This document shows positions 1-7,430 of a stretch of 37,849 bases of DNA, piece by piece (the stretch's first letter is position 1; each line of letters opens with the position of its first letter). Source of the stretch: JANMAT01 sp031359995 (GTDB lineage: Bacteria > Actinomycetota > Acidimicrobiia > Acidimicrobiales > Ilumatobacteraceae); NCBI GenBank assembly GCA_031359995.1, contig JANMAT010000019.1, positions 1 through 37,849 of the forward strand, given 5' to 3'. Under the pieces are notes generated by a model, which saw nothing but the letters and a program-made list of their open reading frames with translations, searched no databases and had not been told where the DNA came from. Both the position numbers and the translations under genes were made by a program.

Positions 1-187
1 TCGCTCAGCCGTGACTGCTCGGGGGCTGCGCCCCCGGGCCCCATCGGCGCCCGGCTCGCTGGCGCTCGCGCGGTCGCCCGGCCTCGCTTCGCTCAGCCGT
101 GACTGCTCGGGGGCTGCGCCCCCGGGCCCCATCGGCGCCCGGCTCGCTGGCGCTCGCGCGGTCGCCCGGCCTCGCTTCGCTCAGCCG
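1..187. repeat. 88-bp tandem repeat, two identical units plus 11 bp of a third
   Basis: Positions 1-88 and 89-176 are identical base for base, and 177-187 repeat the first 11 bases. Each unit contains a GC hairpin (GGGGGC, loop TGC, GCCCCC) and runs of gctcgc/gcgctcgcg. The partial third copy covers the stop codon of the minus-strand nucleoside phosphorylase gene (TCA at 181-183), so the array begins right at the gene's 3' end. The window starts at a unit boundary, so more copies may lie to the left. The units may act as a terminator or extragenic palindrome; no coding role is apparent. Confidence 0.9.
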
Positions 188-888
188 ACCGCCAGTCGGC
201 AGGCCACCGTCATCATCGTGTCGACGCCCCGGGCCAGGTCGTCGTCGCTGATGCGCACCGGTGCGCCCGCGAACAGGGTGTCGCTCACGGTCATCATGGC
301 CAGCGCCTCCATGCCCCGCAGCGCGGCGACCGTGTACAGCGTCGCCGCCTCCATCTCGACGGCGAGGTAGCCCCGGCTGCGCAGGCGGTCGAAGCGACCC
401 TGGTCGGGGTCGTAGAAGACGTCGCTGGAGGCGACGAGGCCCGTGTGCACCGTGAGCCCGCCCTCGCGGGCGGCCTTCGCAGCCGCCACCGCCAGCTCGA
501 ACGTGGCGATGGGAGCGTGGGGCTCGCCGCCGGTGTAGGTGGACGTGACCGAATCGAACGGCGTGGCGGCGACCGCGATCACCAGGTCGGCCATGGCCAA
601 GCCCGGGCGCAGGGCGCCGCAGGTGCCCACGCGGATGAGGCGCTCGGCGCCGAGCTGGGCCAGCTCCTCGTAGACGATGGCGGCCGACGGGCCGCCCATG
701 CCCGAGGTCTGCACGCTCAGCGGCTTGCCCTCGAACGTGCCGGTGAAGCCGAGCAGACCGCGCTCGCCGTTCACCTGCCGGGCGCCTTCCAGGTACGTTC
801 GGGCGATGTGCTCGGCTCGGCGGGGGTCGCCGGGGCACAGCACAGCGGGGGCGTAGTCGCCGGGTTCGGCGCGAAGGTGGATCGGCAT
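181..888 (-). CDS. deoD: Purine-nucleoside phosphorylase, DeoD/Udp (NP-I) family
   Basis: A 235-residue cytosolic enzyme of nucleoside salvage, expected to cleave purine nucleosides with phosphate to base and ribose-1-phosphate. The order of motifs follows hexameric DeoD: VLCPGDPRRAEHIA near residue 17-30 (phosphate loop), SGMGGPSAAI around 62-71, RVGTCGAL around 86-93, AVEMEAATLY around 177-186 (ribose-binding ME), and a late VSD matching the SD of DeoD in which Asp protonates the purine. Length matches the family. The ATG start (886-888) is chosen because the alignment begins here and a TAGGCT hexamer lies 6 nt upstream; no Shine-Dalgarno is present, so the message is probably leaderless. 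It stands alone, ending in the 88-bp repeat array. Uridine phosphorylase is the main alternative. Confidence 0.88.
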   Translation of the reverse strand: MPIHLRAEPGDYAPAVLCPGDPRRAEHIARTYLEGARQVNGERGLLGFTGTFEGKPLSVQTSGMGGPSAAIVYEELAQLGAERLIRVGTCGALRPGLAMADLVIAVAATPFDSVTSTYTGGEPHAPIATFELAVAAAKAAREGGLTVHTGLVASSDVFYDPDQGRFDRLRSRGYLAVEMEAATLYTVAALRGMEALAMMTVSDTLFAGAPVRISDDDLARGVDTMMTVACRLAVG

Positions 889-894
889 GGATCG

Positions 895-900
895 AGCCTA
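895..900 (-). promoter_or_regulatory. Putative -10 element (TAGGCT) of a leaderless deoD transcript
   Basis: TAGGCT on the minus strand ends 6 nt before the deoD ATG, and no Shine-Dalgarno lies between. Transcription would start at or near the start codon. The same arrangement recurs at many genes in the window; no clear -35 box is seen. Confidence 0.5.
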
Positions 901-994
901 CGCGGCCCTGGGGGCGCGCCAACCGGGAGTCGTGGCGCCAGGAACCGGGAGCTCGACCGCACCGGATCGGGTGCGCCGGATCATCGGTTCGGGG

Positions 995-2452
995 TCAGCG
1001 GTAGAGGGCGCGACGGCGGCGTTCGCCGTCGGGCGGGGGGAGCAGGTCGACGGCACGAAGGGTGATGACCGCGTCGAGCCCGCCGCCGGGAGACTCGTCG
1101 AGGCGCACCTCGCCCCCGTCGGCGCGCACCAACTTGGCCACGATGGGCAAGCCGAGGCCGCTGCCGCCGAAGTCGCCGCTGCGTCGGGGGTCGGCCCGCC
1201 AGAAACGATCGAAGGCGCGGGTGCGCTCGTGGGGTGTCATGCCCGGGCCGTTGTCGGTGACGTGGACCTCCACGATGGGGAGATCGAGCTCACGGGTGAC
1301 CGACCACACGGTGACCGACCCACCTTCGGGGATGGCATCCAGCGCGTTGGCGACCAGGTTGTCGAGCGCCTGGGTGAGGCGGTCGGGGTCGGCCAGGGCC
1401 CAGGTGGCGCCCGGGCACGAGGCCGACAGGGCGATGGAACGCTCCTCGGCGAACGGGAGCCAGGTGAGGACGCGCTCGTCGATGACCGGGCGCACGTCGA
1501 GGGGGCCGACGCTGTCGGCGGTGGACCGGTCGGCACGGGCCAGGGTGAGCAGGCCGTCGACCATGCGGGCCATGCGGTCGACCTCGGCGATGGCCGACTC
1601 CAGCTCCTCGCGGGCCGGCTCGCTGACGTCCTCCTCGACCAGGTTCTCCAGTCGCAGGCGCAGGCCGGTGAGGGGCGTGCGCAGCTGGTGCGAGGCGTCG
1701 GCCACGAAGGCGTCCTGGCTGGTGACCAGCTCCTGCAGGCGCGATGCGGTGCGGTTGAACGAGTTGGCCAGTGCCTTGAGCTCGTCGGGGCCCTTCGGGT
1801 CGTCGACGCGGCTCCCCAGTTCGCCGGCGCCGAGGGCCACGGCGGCGTCCTCGAGCCGGTCGATGGGCCGGGCCAGCCAGCGGGCGAGCAGCACGCCGAG
1901 CAACGACACCGCAGCCAGCGAGATGAGGGCCATCGACGCCAGGAAGAGCCAGTAGCGGCGCACGTCGGCCTCGATCGGGTCGCTGATGTAGGTGAGCCGC
2001 AGCGCCCCGACGACCTTTCCCTCGTTGGCCACGGGCACGGCGGCGTACACGAGGTTGGTGTCCAGGGACTTCGAGTAGCGACTGCCCTTGGAGATCTGCT
2101 GGCCCTGCAGGACCTCCTTGAACTCCGTCCGACCGAAGAAGTTCTTGCCGATGTCGTCGCCTTCGCGCAACGGGTTCGTGTCGAGCAGGGCGTCGCCGGT
2201 GATGTCGACCACGACGGCCCGTAGGGCCTCGCGCTCCGCGTAGGCGCGCAGCTCGTCGGCGGTGGCCGTGTCGATCTTGCCGGCCACGACGCCGGCCTGG
2301 ACCTTGCTGGCCTCGACGTAGGCGGAGGTGACGAGCTCACCGGTGAGCTTGTCGACGGCGCGCTTCTGGTAGGCGACGCCGAGGGGGATGGCCAGCACAC
2401 CGAGCACCATCAGCGTGATGGCGAGGTAGCCGAACAGGAGGCGGCGGGTCAC
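995..2452 (-). CDS. Two-component sensor histidine kinase
   Basis: A 485-residue membrane kinase. Residues about 5-27 form the first membrane helix and 168-191 the second, enclosing an extracytoplasmic sensor of about 140 residues. A HAMP linker follows (about 188-241). The dimerisation/phosphoacceptor helix has ASHQLRTPL with His255. The ATPase domain carries an N box (DNLVANALD, Asn365/Asn369), a G1 box (DNGPGM, 400-405) and a G2 box (GGSGLGL, 429-435), so it should be fully active. The start is a GTG at 2450-2452. It lies 28 bp downstream of the response regulator gene on the same strand and is surely its partner, probably cotranscribed. The signal is unknown. The C-terminal tail (LPPPDGERRRRALYR) is unconserved. 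Confidence 0.92.
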   Translation of the reverse strand: MTRRLLFGYLAITLMVLGVLAIPLGVAYQKRAVDKLTGELVTSAYVEASKVQAGVVAGKIDTATADELRAYAEREALRAVVVDITGDALLDTNPLREGDDIGKNFFGRTEFKEVLQGQQISKGSRYSKSLDTNLVYAAVPVANEGKVVGALRLTYISDPIEADVRRYWLFLASMALISLAAVSLLGVLLARWLARPIDRLEDAAVALGAGELGSRVDDPKGPDELKALANSFNRTASRLQELVTSQDAFVADASHQLRTPLTGLRLRLENLVEEDVSEPAREELESAIAEVDRMARMVDGLLTLARADRSTADSVGPLDVRPVIDERVLTWLPFAEERSIALSASCPGATWALADPDRLTQALDNLVANALDAIPEGGSVTVWSVTRELDLPIVEVHVTDNGPGMTPHERTRAFDRFWRADPRRSGDFGGSGLGLPIVAKLVRADGGEVRLDESPGGGLDAVITLRAVDLLPPPDGERRRRALYR

Positions 2453-2480
2453 GGGTCAGTATGACGGCGCGCGGCCCGGG

Positions 2481-3161
2481 TCAGGTCTCGGCGCGCAGGC
2501 GGAAGCCCACACCGCGGACCGTCTCGATCCAACCGGGGTCGCCCAGCTTCTTGCGGAGCGAGGCGACGTGGACGTCCAGGGTCTTGGTGGGCCCGTACCA
2601 GTTCGGGTCCCAGACCTGGTCGAGGATCTCGGCTCGGGTGCGCAGCGCACCCGGGTCCTCGGCCAGCAGGGCGAGCAGTGAGAACTCCTTGGGCGTGAGG
2701 TCCAGGTCTTCTTCGCCGAGGCGCACGCGATGGGTCCGCCGGTCGATCTCGAGCCCGCCGATGCGCTGGGCGCCGCTGTCGTCGCCCACCGGTGCCGACG
2801 ACGGCGCCTCGGTGGCGGTGCGCCGGAGGATGGCGCGGATGCGGGCGACGAGCTCACGCACGCTGAACGGCTTGGTGAGGTAGTCGTCGGCGCCCAGCTC
2901 GAGGCCGAGCACACGGTCGATCTCCTCGCCCCGGGCCGACACCACGATGATCGGCACGGACGAGTTGGCCCGCAGCCGCCGGCACACGTCGAGCCCGTCG
3001 ATGTCGGGCAGGCCCAGGTCGAGCAACACCATCTCGGCACCCGTCGTGGCCAGGGCTTCGCGACCCGTGGCGACCCGGTGCACCGTGTAACCCTCGCGCT
3101 CGAGTCCCTTGCGGAGCGGTTCGGCGATGGAGTCGTCGTCCTCGACCAGCAGAATGTTCAC
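2481..3161 (-). CDS. OmpR/PhoB-family response regulator
   Basis: A 226-residue DNA-binding response regulator. The receiver domain (about 1-115) has the acidic pocket EDDD at 7-10, phosphoacceptor Asp48 in LLDLGLPD, and Lys97 in the TKPF motif. A short Ser/Ala-rich linker leads to a winged-helix DNA-binding domain (about 133-225) with LTPKEFSLL and a final TVRGVGFRL. It starts with GTG (3159-3161) and is the promoter-proximal gene of the kinase pair. It diverges from the Ser/Thr-rich exported protein gene at 3262; the 100-bp gap between them would hold both promoters and possible autoregulatory sites, but I could not identify a repeated operator there. Specific target genes are unknown. Confidence 0.93.
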   Translation of the reverse strand: MNILLVEDDDSIAEPLRKGLEREGYTVHRVATGREALATTGAEMVLLDLGLPDIDGLDVCRRLRANSSVPIIVVSARGEEIDRVLGLELGADDYLTKPFSVRELVARIRAILRRTATEAPSSAPVGDDSGAQRIGGLEIDRRTHRVRLGEEDLDLTPKEFSLLALLAEDPGALRTRAEILDQVWDPNWYGPTKTLDVHVASLRKKLGDPGWIETVRGVGFRLRAET

Positions 3162-3249
3162 TCGTACAGGGTGCCATGAAATCGCAACGCTGGACCCGAG
3201 TTCACCGAATCCTTACCGGACAAGCAAACGCGTCTCACCTGCTCAGCCT

Positions 3250-3255
3250 TATCGT
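3250..3255 (+). promoter_or_regulatory. Putative -10 element (TATCGT), leaderless start at 3262
   Basis: TATCGT ends exactly 6 nt before the GTG at 3262, with no Shine-Dalgarno between them. This supports GTG 3262 as the start of the exported protein. No convincing -35 box is seen. Confidence 0.45.
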
Positions 3256-3261
3256 GACCTG

Positions 3262-3855
3262 GTGAGCCTGAAGAAGCTGCTACTCGGGTCGGCGACAGCC
3301 GGCATCGTCGCGTTGGGTGCGGGGGCGGCGGGGTACGCCAACGTCCACCTGCTGAACCGGGGCGAGGACGGGACCCAGATCGTGTCTCGCCGTCTGTCCG
3401 TGGCCACTACTGACAGCAGTAGTGCCACCTCAGGCGTGGCCCGGTCCACCTCCACGGAGCTGACCACCGTGCCCGGCACGGCGCCCACCACGGGCTCGAC
3501 GATGGTCGAGACGTCGGCCGAAACGCCGCCACCGGCCGACACCAGCGTCGTGTCCGCACCCGACACGCCCACGCCCGACGTGGACGCCGACGCGGTCGAG
3601 GCGCCCGACGCCGACGCCAACCCCGGTGGCGCCGGCACGGCGCCCACGCCCCGCACGACCGTGAAGCGCACGCCGACCACCACCCGGACCACGGCGGCCA
3701 GCTCCTCGTCGGCGGCACCGTCGCAGACCACGGTGGTCACCTCGGCCGGCGACGACGCCTCGACCTCGTCGACGTCCAGCCGGCGGGGTTCGGGCAAGCC
3801 GCGCCGTTCGACCACGACCAGCCAGGGTTCGAGCACCACCGTCGCCGACGACTGA
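3262..3855 (+). CDS. Ser/Thr-rich exported or membrane-anchored protein of unknown function
   Basis: A 197-residue protein that I do not recognise. The N-terminus is basic (VSLKKLLLGS) and followed by a Gly/Ala-rich hydrophobic stretch to about residue 25, fitting a signal peptide or single membrane anchor. From about residue 40 onward it is low-complexity Ser, Thr, Pro, Ala and Asp, with clusters such as TTTRTTAASSSSAAP, typical of a wall-associated or glycosylated extracytoplasmic segment. There are no cysteines and no enzymatic motif. The open frame extends upstream to 3109, but the hydrophobic N-terminus and a TATCGT hexamer 6 nt upstream favour GTG 3262. It is followed 73 bp later by another exported protein of similar composition and diverges from the two-component genes, which may control it (inference). 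Confidence 0.6.
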   Translation: MSLKKLLLGSATAGIVALGAGAAGYANVHLLNRGEDGTQIVSRRLSVATTDSSSATSGVARSTSTELTTVPGTAPTTGSTMVETSAETPPPADTSVVSAPDTPTPDVDADAVEAPDADANPGGAGTAPTPRTTVKRTPTTTRTTAASSSSAAPSQTTVVTSAGDDASTSSTSSRRGSGKPRRSTTTSQGSSTTVADD

Positions 3856-3870
3856 TCGACCCCGCTCCGT

Positions 3871-3909
3871 CCCCCTCACCCCGACCCCCACCCTCACCCC
3901 CACCCCCAC
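3871..3909. repeat. C-rich low-complexity tract
   Basis: Nearly all C on the plus strand, with irregular runs of CACCCC/CCACCC, between the two exported-protein genes. It has no hairpin. The strand bias is local and could be prone to slippage; function unknown. Confidence 0.7.
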
Positions 3910-3928
3910 TGATGAAGCGAGCACGGCG

Positions 3929-4396
3929 ATGAAGAGGCGGGCAGCGCTGGCCACGGCCGCAGCGACCACCATGATGCTCACGGCCGGCGTGGCCGCCGCC
4001 CAGACGACCGGTCTGTTCAGCGGCACGCGTCCCAAGGTCGAGTCGGAACAGACCGTCCCGGTGACGGCGCGCGACACCACCACGTCGTCCTCGGCGGCTT
4101 CGTCGACCGCGCCGGCGACCCTGCCGCCCGTCGTCGTGACGACCCAGGAGTTCGAGGACACCTACGTCGTCGTCGGGTCGGGTGCCACGGCCCCCGCGGG
4201 CACCAGCGCCCCGGCTCCCGCCGCCCCGGTTCCCGCCGCCACGGCGGCGACGCCGGCCGCGCCGGTGGCCACTGACGCGGCGGCGGTCAGCTCCGAGGTG
4301 AGGGCGCCCGAGCACGAGACCGAGGCCTCGGCGCCGATGTCCAGCGACGACGGCTCGCACCGCACCCGCGGCGATGACGGCGCCGGCGACGACTGA
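3929..4396 (+). CDS. Ala/Thr-rich secreted protein of unknown function
   Basis: A 155-residue protein that I do not recognise. It opens with a clear signal peptide: MKRRAAL, a hydrophobic core (ATTMMLTAGVAAA), and a plausible cleavage after VAAA about residue 24. The mature part is low complexity, rich in Ala, Thr, Ser and Pro, with a more ordered stretch around 67-86 (PPVVVTTQEFEDTYVVVGSG), and ends in an acidic, His/Arg-containing tail. The start ATG overlaps the stop of a six-codon frame (ATG at 3912, MKRARR) through ATGA, so a tiny leader could couple translation; no strong Shine-Dalgarno is seen. Composition and location suggest it works with the preceding exported protein. Confidence 0.6.
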   Translation: MKRRAALATAAATTMMLTAGVAAAQTTGLFSGTRPKVESEQTVPVTARDTTTSSSAASSTAPATLPPVVVTTQEFEDTYVVVGSGATAPAGTSAPAPAAPVPAATAATPAAPVATDAAAVSSEVRAPEHETEASAPMSSDDGSHRTRGDDGAGDD

Positions 4397-4429
4397 CATC
4401 GCACCGACCCGGCCGCGACCACCGGTCGC

Positions 4430-5269
4430 TCAGCGCAGGAACTTGCTCGTGGTGTTGTCGGCCAGCACCTTGCCGCCGGTCTGGCAGGTGGGGCAGTAGT
4501 TGACCGTGTAGCTGCTGTAGGCGACCTCGCGCACGGTCGCCCCGCACACCGGGCACGTCTCGCCGGTGCGGTGGTGGACCGCCCCGGGGCGGTCGGCCGA
4601 GCTCGACATGTCCTTGCGCGTGCGCTCGTAGGCCAGGCCGTCGTCGACGCAGGCGGCGATGGCCGCCAGCACGGTCTCGGCGCCCGAGGGCCCGAGCTTC
4701 CCGGTGGACGCGAACGGCGACAGCTTGGCCCGGTGGCAGATCTCGTTGGCCAGGCGACGGCCGAGGCCGGCCACGCAACCCTGGTCGCGCAGGAACGTGT
4801 GCAGTCGCATCGACCGCGCCGCCAACCGCTCGGCCAGCGCCGCCGGCGTGAGCTGGTCGGCTTCGGGCCCGAGCCGGTTCAACGGCGGCGCGTCCAGCCG
4901 ACCCTCGGTGGCCACGCACCACACGCCGGCCCGTCGCTCGGTGCCCGCCTCGGTGAGCAGCCACGCCCGCCGGTCGGCGAACCGCCATCGGGCCTGTCCC
5001 TGCTTGGGTGTGGCGTCGGGCTTGGCGTCCTCCTTCAGGCGCCCGCCCTGCATGAGGTGGATGACGAACGTGAGCTCGCCGAAGTCGGCCAGCAGGTACT
5101 TGCCCCGGCGGTCGACGGCGACGAGCGGCCGGCCGTGGGCCACCTCGGGTGGCGGGGTGGCCGTCTTCAGGGCGGTGAAGCGCAGCGGGACGAACCGCTC
5201 GAGCACGGTGCCGGCGTAGGCCGCCGTGAGCCGCTCGGCGTGGGCCTGGACCTCGGGCAGTTCAGGCAT
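4430..5269 (-). CDS. Fpg/Nei-family DNA glycosylase-like protein
   Basis: A 279-residue protein of the base-excision repair glycosylase/AP-lyase family. The N-terminus MPELPEV gives the catalytic Pro2 and Glu3, and Lys57 lies in RRGKYLL. HLMQGGRL (71-78) matches the conserved HLGMSG region, and a helix-two-turn-helix region follows. A C-terminal zinc finger has Cys239, Cys242, Cys259 and Cys262. Two residues nearly invariant in characterised Fpg and Nei differ: the GxGN Asn of the H2TH motif is Arg (GLGRRLANE, 168-176), and the zinc-finger Arg five residues before the third Cys is Tyr (SSYTVNYC). The protein may belong to an actinobacterial subfamily with altered substrate recognition. Its start overlaps the 3' end of the SCP-2-like gene by 8 bp on the same strand, implying cotranscription. 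Confidence 0.85.
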   Translation of the reverse strand: MPELPEVQAHAERLTAAYAGTVLERFVPLRFTALKTATPPPEVAHGRPLVAVDRRGKYLLADFGELTFVIHLMQGGRLKEDAKPDATPKQGQARWRFADRRAWLLTEAGTERRAGVWCVATEGRLDAPPLNRLGPEADQLTPAALAERLAARSMRLHTFLRDQGCVAGLGRRLANEICHRAKLSPFASTGKLGPSGAETVLAAIAACVDDGLAYERTRKDMSSSADRPGAVHHRTGETCPVCGATVREVAYSSYTVNYCPTCQTGGKVLADNTTSKFLR

Positions 5270-5648
5270 CGGGGTAGCTCGTCTGCCGGTTCACGGCCTG
5301 CATCACGGCGTCGAGGGCGACGAGCAGGGGTTGCACGGCGAGCAGGTGCTGCTGGTCGCCGGTGAGCACCAGGTGCCCGGTGATGAACGCCTCCTGAGCG
5401 TTCAGGGCGCCGGTGGCCACGGCCACCGCGGTGCGGCGGTCGGTGCGCAGGCGGACGTGCTCGGGCTGCGCCGGCCCCCACCCGACGGTGACGGTGCCGT
5501 CGGCGACCGCCACGTGGTACGTGGCACCGTCGGTGATCTCCTGGGTGAAGCCGACCGTCTGGTCGGCGGCGGCGGCCGCCAGCCCGTCACGGGCCGCGAG
5601 CTCGTTTCGGATGGTGTCGAGCCACGCCGGGCTCAGGTACTCGACCAC
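5262..5648 (-). CDS. SCP-2 sterol-transfer-like small protein
   Basis: A 128-residue soluble protein with the features of a stand-alone SCP-2 domain: alternating strands in the middle (TYHVAVADGTVTVGWG), then a helix-rich C-terminal half. Its AQEAFITGHLVLTGDQQHLLAVQPLLVALD segment matches the typical A-x-FxxGxLxxxGDxxxLxxxxPLL pattern. Such domains bind lipids or hydrophobic ligands; the ligand here is unknown. It starts with GTG (5646-5648), with AGGGA just upstream on the minus strand. It is the first gene of a pair with the Fpg/Nei-like glycosylase and diverges from the gene at 5670, only 21 bp away, so the two promoters must overlap. Confidence 0.72.
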   Translation of the reverse strand: MVEYLSPAWLDTIRNELAARDGLAAAAADQTVGFTQEITDGATYHVAVADGTVTVGWGPAQPEHVRLRTDRRTAVAVATGALNAQEAFITGHLVLTGDQQHLLAVQPLLVALDAVMQAVNRQTSYPDA

Positions 5649-5655
5649 GGTTCCC

Positions 5656-5661
5656 TAGTCT
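5656..5661 (+). promoter_or_regulatory. Putative -10 element (TAGTCT) for the gene at 5670
   Basis: TAGTCT lies 8 nt before the ATG at 5670 in a 21-bp divergent intergenic gap. No Shine-Dalgarno is present, again suggesting a leaderless message. Confidence 0.4.
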
Positions 5662-5669
5662 GCCCGGCC

Positions 5670-6359
5670 ATGGACCCCGACGCTGCCCCCGTGCCCCTCG
5701 CCGCCCGCGACGAGGGTCGCCACCGGGCGGGGGAGGGCCCCTGGTGGGCCGAGCGGTGGTGGTTCGGGTGGTGGGAGTCCGAGGGGGACGGCGGGCCGGC
5801 GGGCGGGTTCGCCGAGCTCGTGCTCCTGCCCAACCAGGCCCGGGCCTGGTACCGCGCCGCGCTGGTGCGCCCGGGCCACCCCCTGCTGGCCGTGGTCGAC
5901 CACGACGTGCCCATGCCCCGGGTGGGCCTGGAGCTGCGGGGCGAGGGGCTGTGGGCCGATCACACGGTGGAGGCGTCGTTCGAGCAGTGGACCGTGACCA
6001 ACGAGACGTACGCGCTGGCGGTGGACGAGCCCGACGAACTGATCGGACGCGGCTACGGCCGGCCGGTGCCGCTGGCCTTCGACGTGGAGTGGTACGCCAG
6101 CGGCGCGGCCGTCAGCGGCGCGGCCGGCTACGGCCAGTCCGGCGAGGTGGTCGGCGTGGTCGAGTTGGGCGGTGCCGTCAGCCACGCGGTGCACGGCGTG
6201 GCCACCCGCCGCCACGACTGGGGGCCGCTCGCGCTACCCGACCTCGGCGACGCGCCCGCCGACGGTGCCCGCGTGCCGGATCGGTGGCCGGCCCCGTTCG
6301 CGGTGGTGGTCGACGACGTGCTCACCGCCGGCGGGTGGCGGCGGTGGCGCCGGCCGTGA
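5670..6359 (+). CDS. Conserved-looking protein of unknown function (229 aa)
   Basis: I do not recognise this gene with confidence. It encodes 229 residues, with no signal peptide or membrane helix. It is rich in Trp and Gly (WWAERWWFGWW near residues 25-35) and in predicted beta strands, e.g. FAELVLLPNQARAWYRAALV and TVEASFEQWTVTNETYAL, followed by PVPLAFDVEWYASG and a closing HDWGPLALPDL segment. The pattern is reminiscent of lipocalin-like two-sheet proteins such as the CrtC/AttH group that bind or modify hydrophobic molecules, but no catalytic motif can be pointed to. It diverges from the SCP-2-like gene and converges on dedA with a 9-bp gap. The upstream frame from 5226 lacks a supporting start and was not used. 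Confidence 0.65.
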   Translation: MDPDAAPVPLAARDEGRHRAGEGPWWAERWWFGWWESEGDGGPAGGFAELVLLPNQARAWYRAALVRPGHPLLAVVDHDVPMPRVGLELRGEGLWADHTVEASFEQWTVTNETYALAVDEPDELIGRGYGRPVPLAFDVEWYASGAAVSGAAGYGQSGEVVGVVELGGAVSHAVHGVATRRHDWGPLALPDLGDAPADGARVPDRWPAPFAVVVDDVLTAGGWRRWRRP

Positions 6360-6368
6360 ACGCGACCG

Positions 6369-7016
6369 TCAGTGCGTCGCGTCGGCGGTGGCGTTGCGGC
6401 GGTGCCGGAGCACCTCGATGGCCACGGGCACCAGGCTGATCAGCACGATGAGCGGGATGGCGAGCTCGATGTTGTTCTTCACCGCGTCGATCTGGCCCAG
6501 GAAGTAGCCGGCCGTCGTGACGATGCCCCCCCACAGGAGCCCGCCGAGCACGTTCCACTTCAGGAACGTGGAACGGTGCATGCCGCTGACACCGGCCAGC
6601 ACGGGGGCGAACGTGCGCACGATGGGCACGAAGCGGGCCAGCACGATGGTCTTGCTGCCGTGCTTGTCGAAGAAGGCCTGGGCCTTGACGACGTGGGCCT
6701 GCTTGAACAGCCTGCTGTCGGGCCGGCGGAAGATGGACGGGCCCAGGCGCTGGCCGACCGTGTAGCCGACCTGATCGCCGATGACGGCGGCCGCCACGAT
6801 GCAGGCGATGACGATGGGCAGGGCCGGCAGGTGCACCGGGTCGTTCGGCCTCGACGACAGGAAGCCGGCCACGAACAGCAACGAGTCGCCCGGCAGGAAG
6901 AAGCCGACCAGGAGGCCGGTCTCGGCGAAGACGATCAACGCGACGAGCAGCAGGCCGCCCTTGTCGATGAGCTTCTCGGGCGACAGGAAGTCGGGGAGCA
7001 GGGCGAGCAGGTGCAC
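6369..7016 (-). CDS. DedA-family (SNARE-associated) membrane protein
   Basis: A 215-residue integral membrane protein of the DedA/VTT superfamily, members of which support envelope integrity and include undecaprenyl-phosphate translocases. Characteristic segments are FAETGLLVGFFLPGDSLLFVAGFL (residues about 30-53, with the conserved Glu and PGDS) and FFDKHGSKTIVLARFVPIVRTFAPVLAGVSGM (about 115-146, with the conserved ARFxPxxRTFxP motif and G-x-xxM). Further helices flank it (about 67-86, 153-171, 184-202). The length is standard. The start is a GTG (7014-7016) with TAGCCT 9 nt upstream. It is convergent with the gene ending at 6359 and lies downstream of ssb by 39 bp on the same strand. The exact substrate cannot be read from sequence. 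Confidence 0.9.
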   Translation of the reverse strand: MHLLALLPDFLSPEKLIDKGGLLLVALIVFAETGLLVGFFLPGDSLLFVAGFLSSRPNDPVHLPALPIVIACIVAAAVIGDQVGYTVGQRLGPSIFRRPDSRLFKQAHVVKAQAFFDKHGSKTIVLARFVPIVRTFAPVLAGVSGMHRSTFLKWNVLGGLLWGGIVTTAGYFLGQIDAVKNNIELAIPLIVLISLVPVAIEVLRHRRNATADATH

Positions 7017-7025
7017 GAAGGATGG

Positions 7026-7031
7026 AGGCTA
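7026..7031 (-). promoter_or_regulatory. Putative -10 element (TAGCCT) for the DedA gene
   Basis: On the minus strand TAGCCT lies 9 nt before the GTG start at 7016, with no Shine-Dalgarno in between. It sits in the 39-bp gap after ssb, so dedA may have its own leaderless transcript as well as read-through. Confidence 0.35.
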
Positions 7032-7055
7032 TCGGCCGATCGCACGGGTGCGGCT

Positions 7056-7388
7056 TCAGGCGAGCTGCTGTTGCTCCTCGTCGGCCGTGGCCGGCCGGCG
7101 CGGTCCCTCGAGGAAGTGGACGTCGGTCGCGATGATCTCGACGCGATCGCCGTCACGGTCGCGCTGGGCCACGCGGCCCTCCACGATGACGCGCCGGCTC
7201 TTCGTGAGGTGACGGGCGACCGACTCGGCCAGACGGTCGAAGCACACGACGTTGAAGAAGTCGGCGTTGTCGGCGTCGCGGTGCACCGCCAGTCGGAACG
7301 AGGTGACCGACCGGCCCTCGCCACTGCGCCGGGCGGCGGGGTCGGCGGTGAGCCGCCCGGAAAGATGGACGCTGTTCAGGTCCTTCAC
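7056..7388 (-). CDS. ssb: Short single-stranded DNA-binding protein
   Basis: A 110-residue SSB, consisting of an OB fold (about 1-95) and a very short tail. Diagnostic segments are LNSVHLSGRLTADPAARRSGEG, VTSFRLAVHRDA, FFNVVCFDRLAESVARHLTKSRRVIVEGRVAQRD and VEIIATDVHFL. The tail ends in DEEQQQLA and lacks the acidic DxxIPF tip of canonical SSB that recruits repair and replication proteins, so this is more like the secondary, short actinobacterial SSB than the essential one. The start is GTG at 7386-7388, chosen because GGGGAGGG sits about 4-7 nt upstream and the OB fold begins at once; the frame stays open to 7550 but that extension has no SSB features. A TATACG hexamer (7431-7436, minus) gives a plausible promoter. 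Confidence 0.88.
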   Translation of the reverse strand: MKDLNSVHLSGRLTADPAARRSGEGRSVTSFRLAVHRDADNADFFNVVCFDRLAESVARHLTKSRRVIVEGRVAQRDRDGDRVEIIATDVHFLEGPRRPATADEEQQQLA

Positions 7389-7430
7389 GTGCCCTCCCCT
7401 CGGGGTCTCCCCACCCCTCGCGGCAGCGTA

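Noticed and set aside
1..187. CRISPR array
   Set aside because: The 88-bp units are contiguous with no spacers, and no cas genes are nearby.
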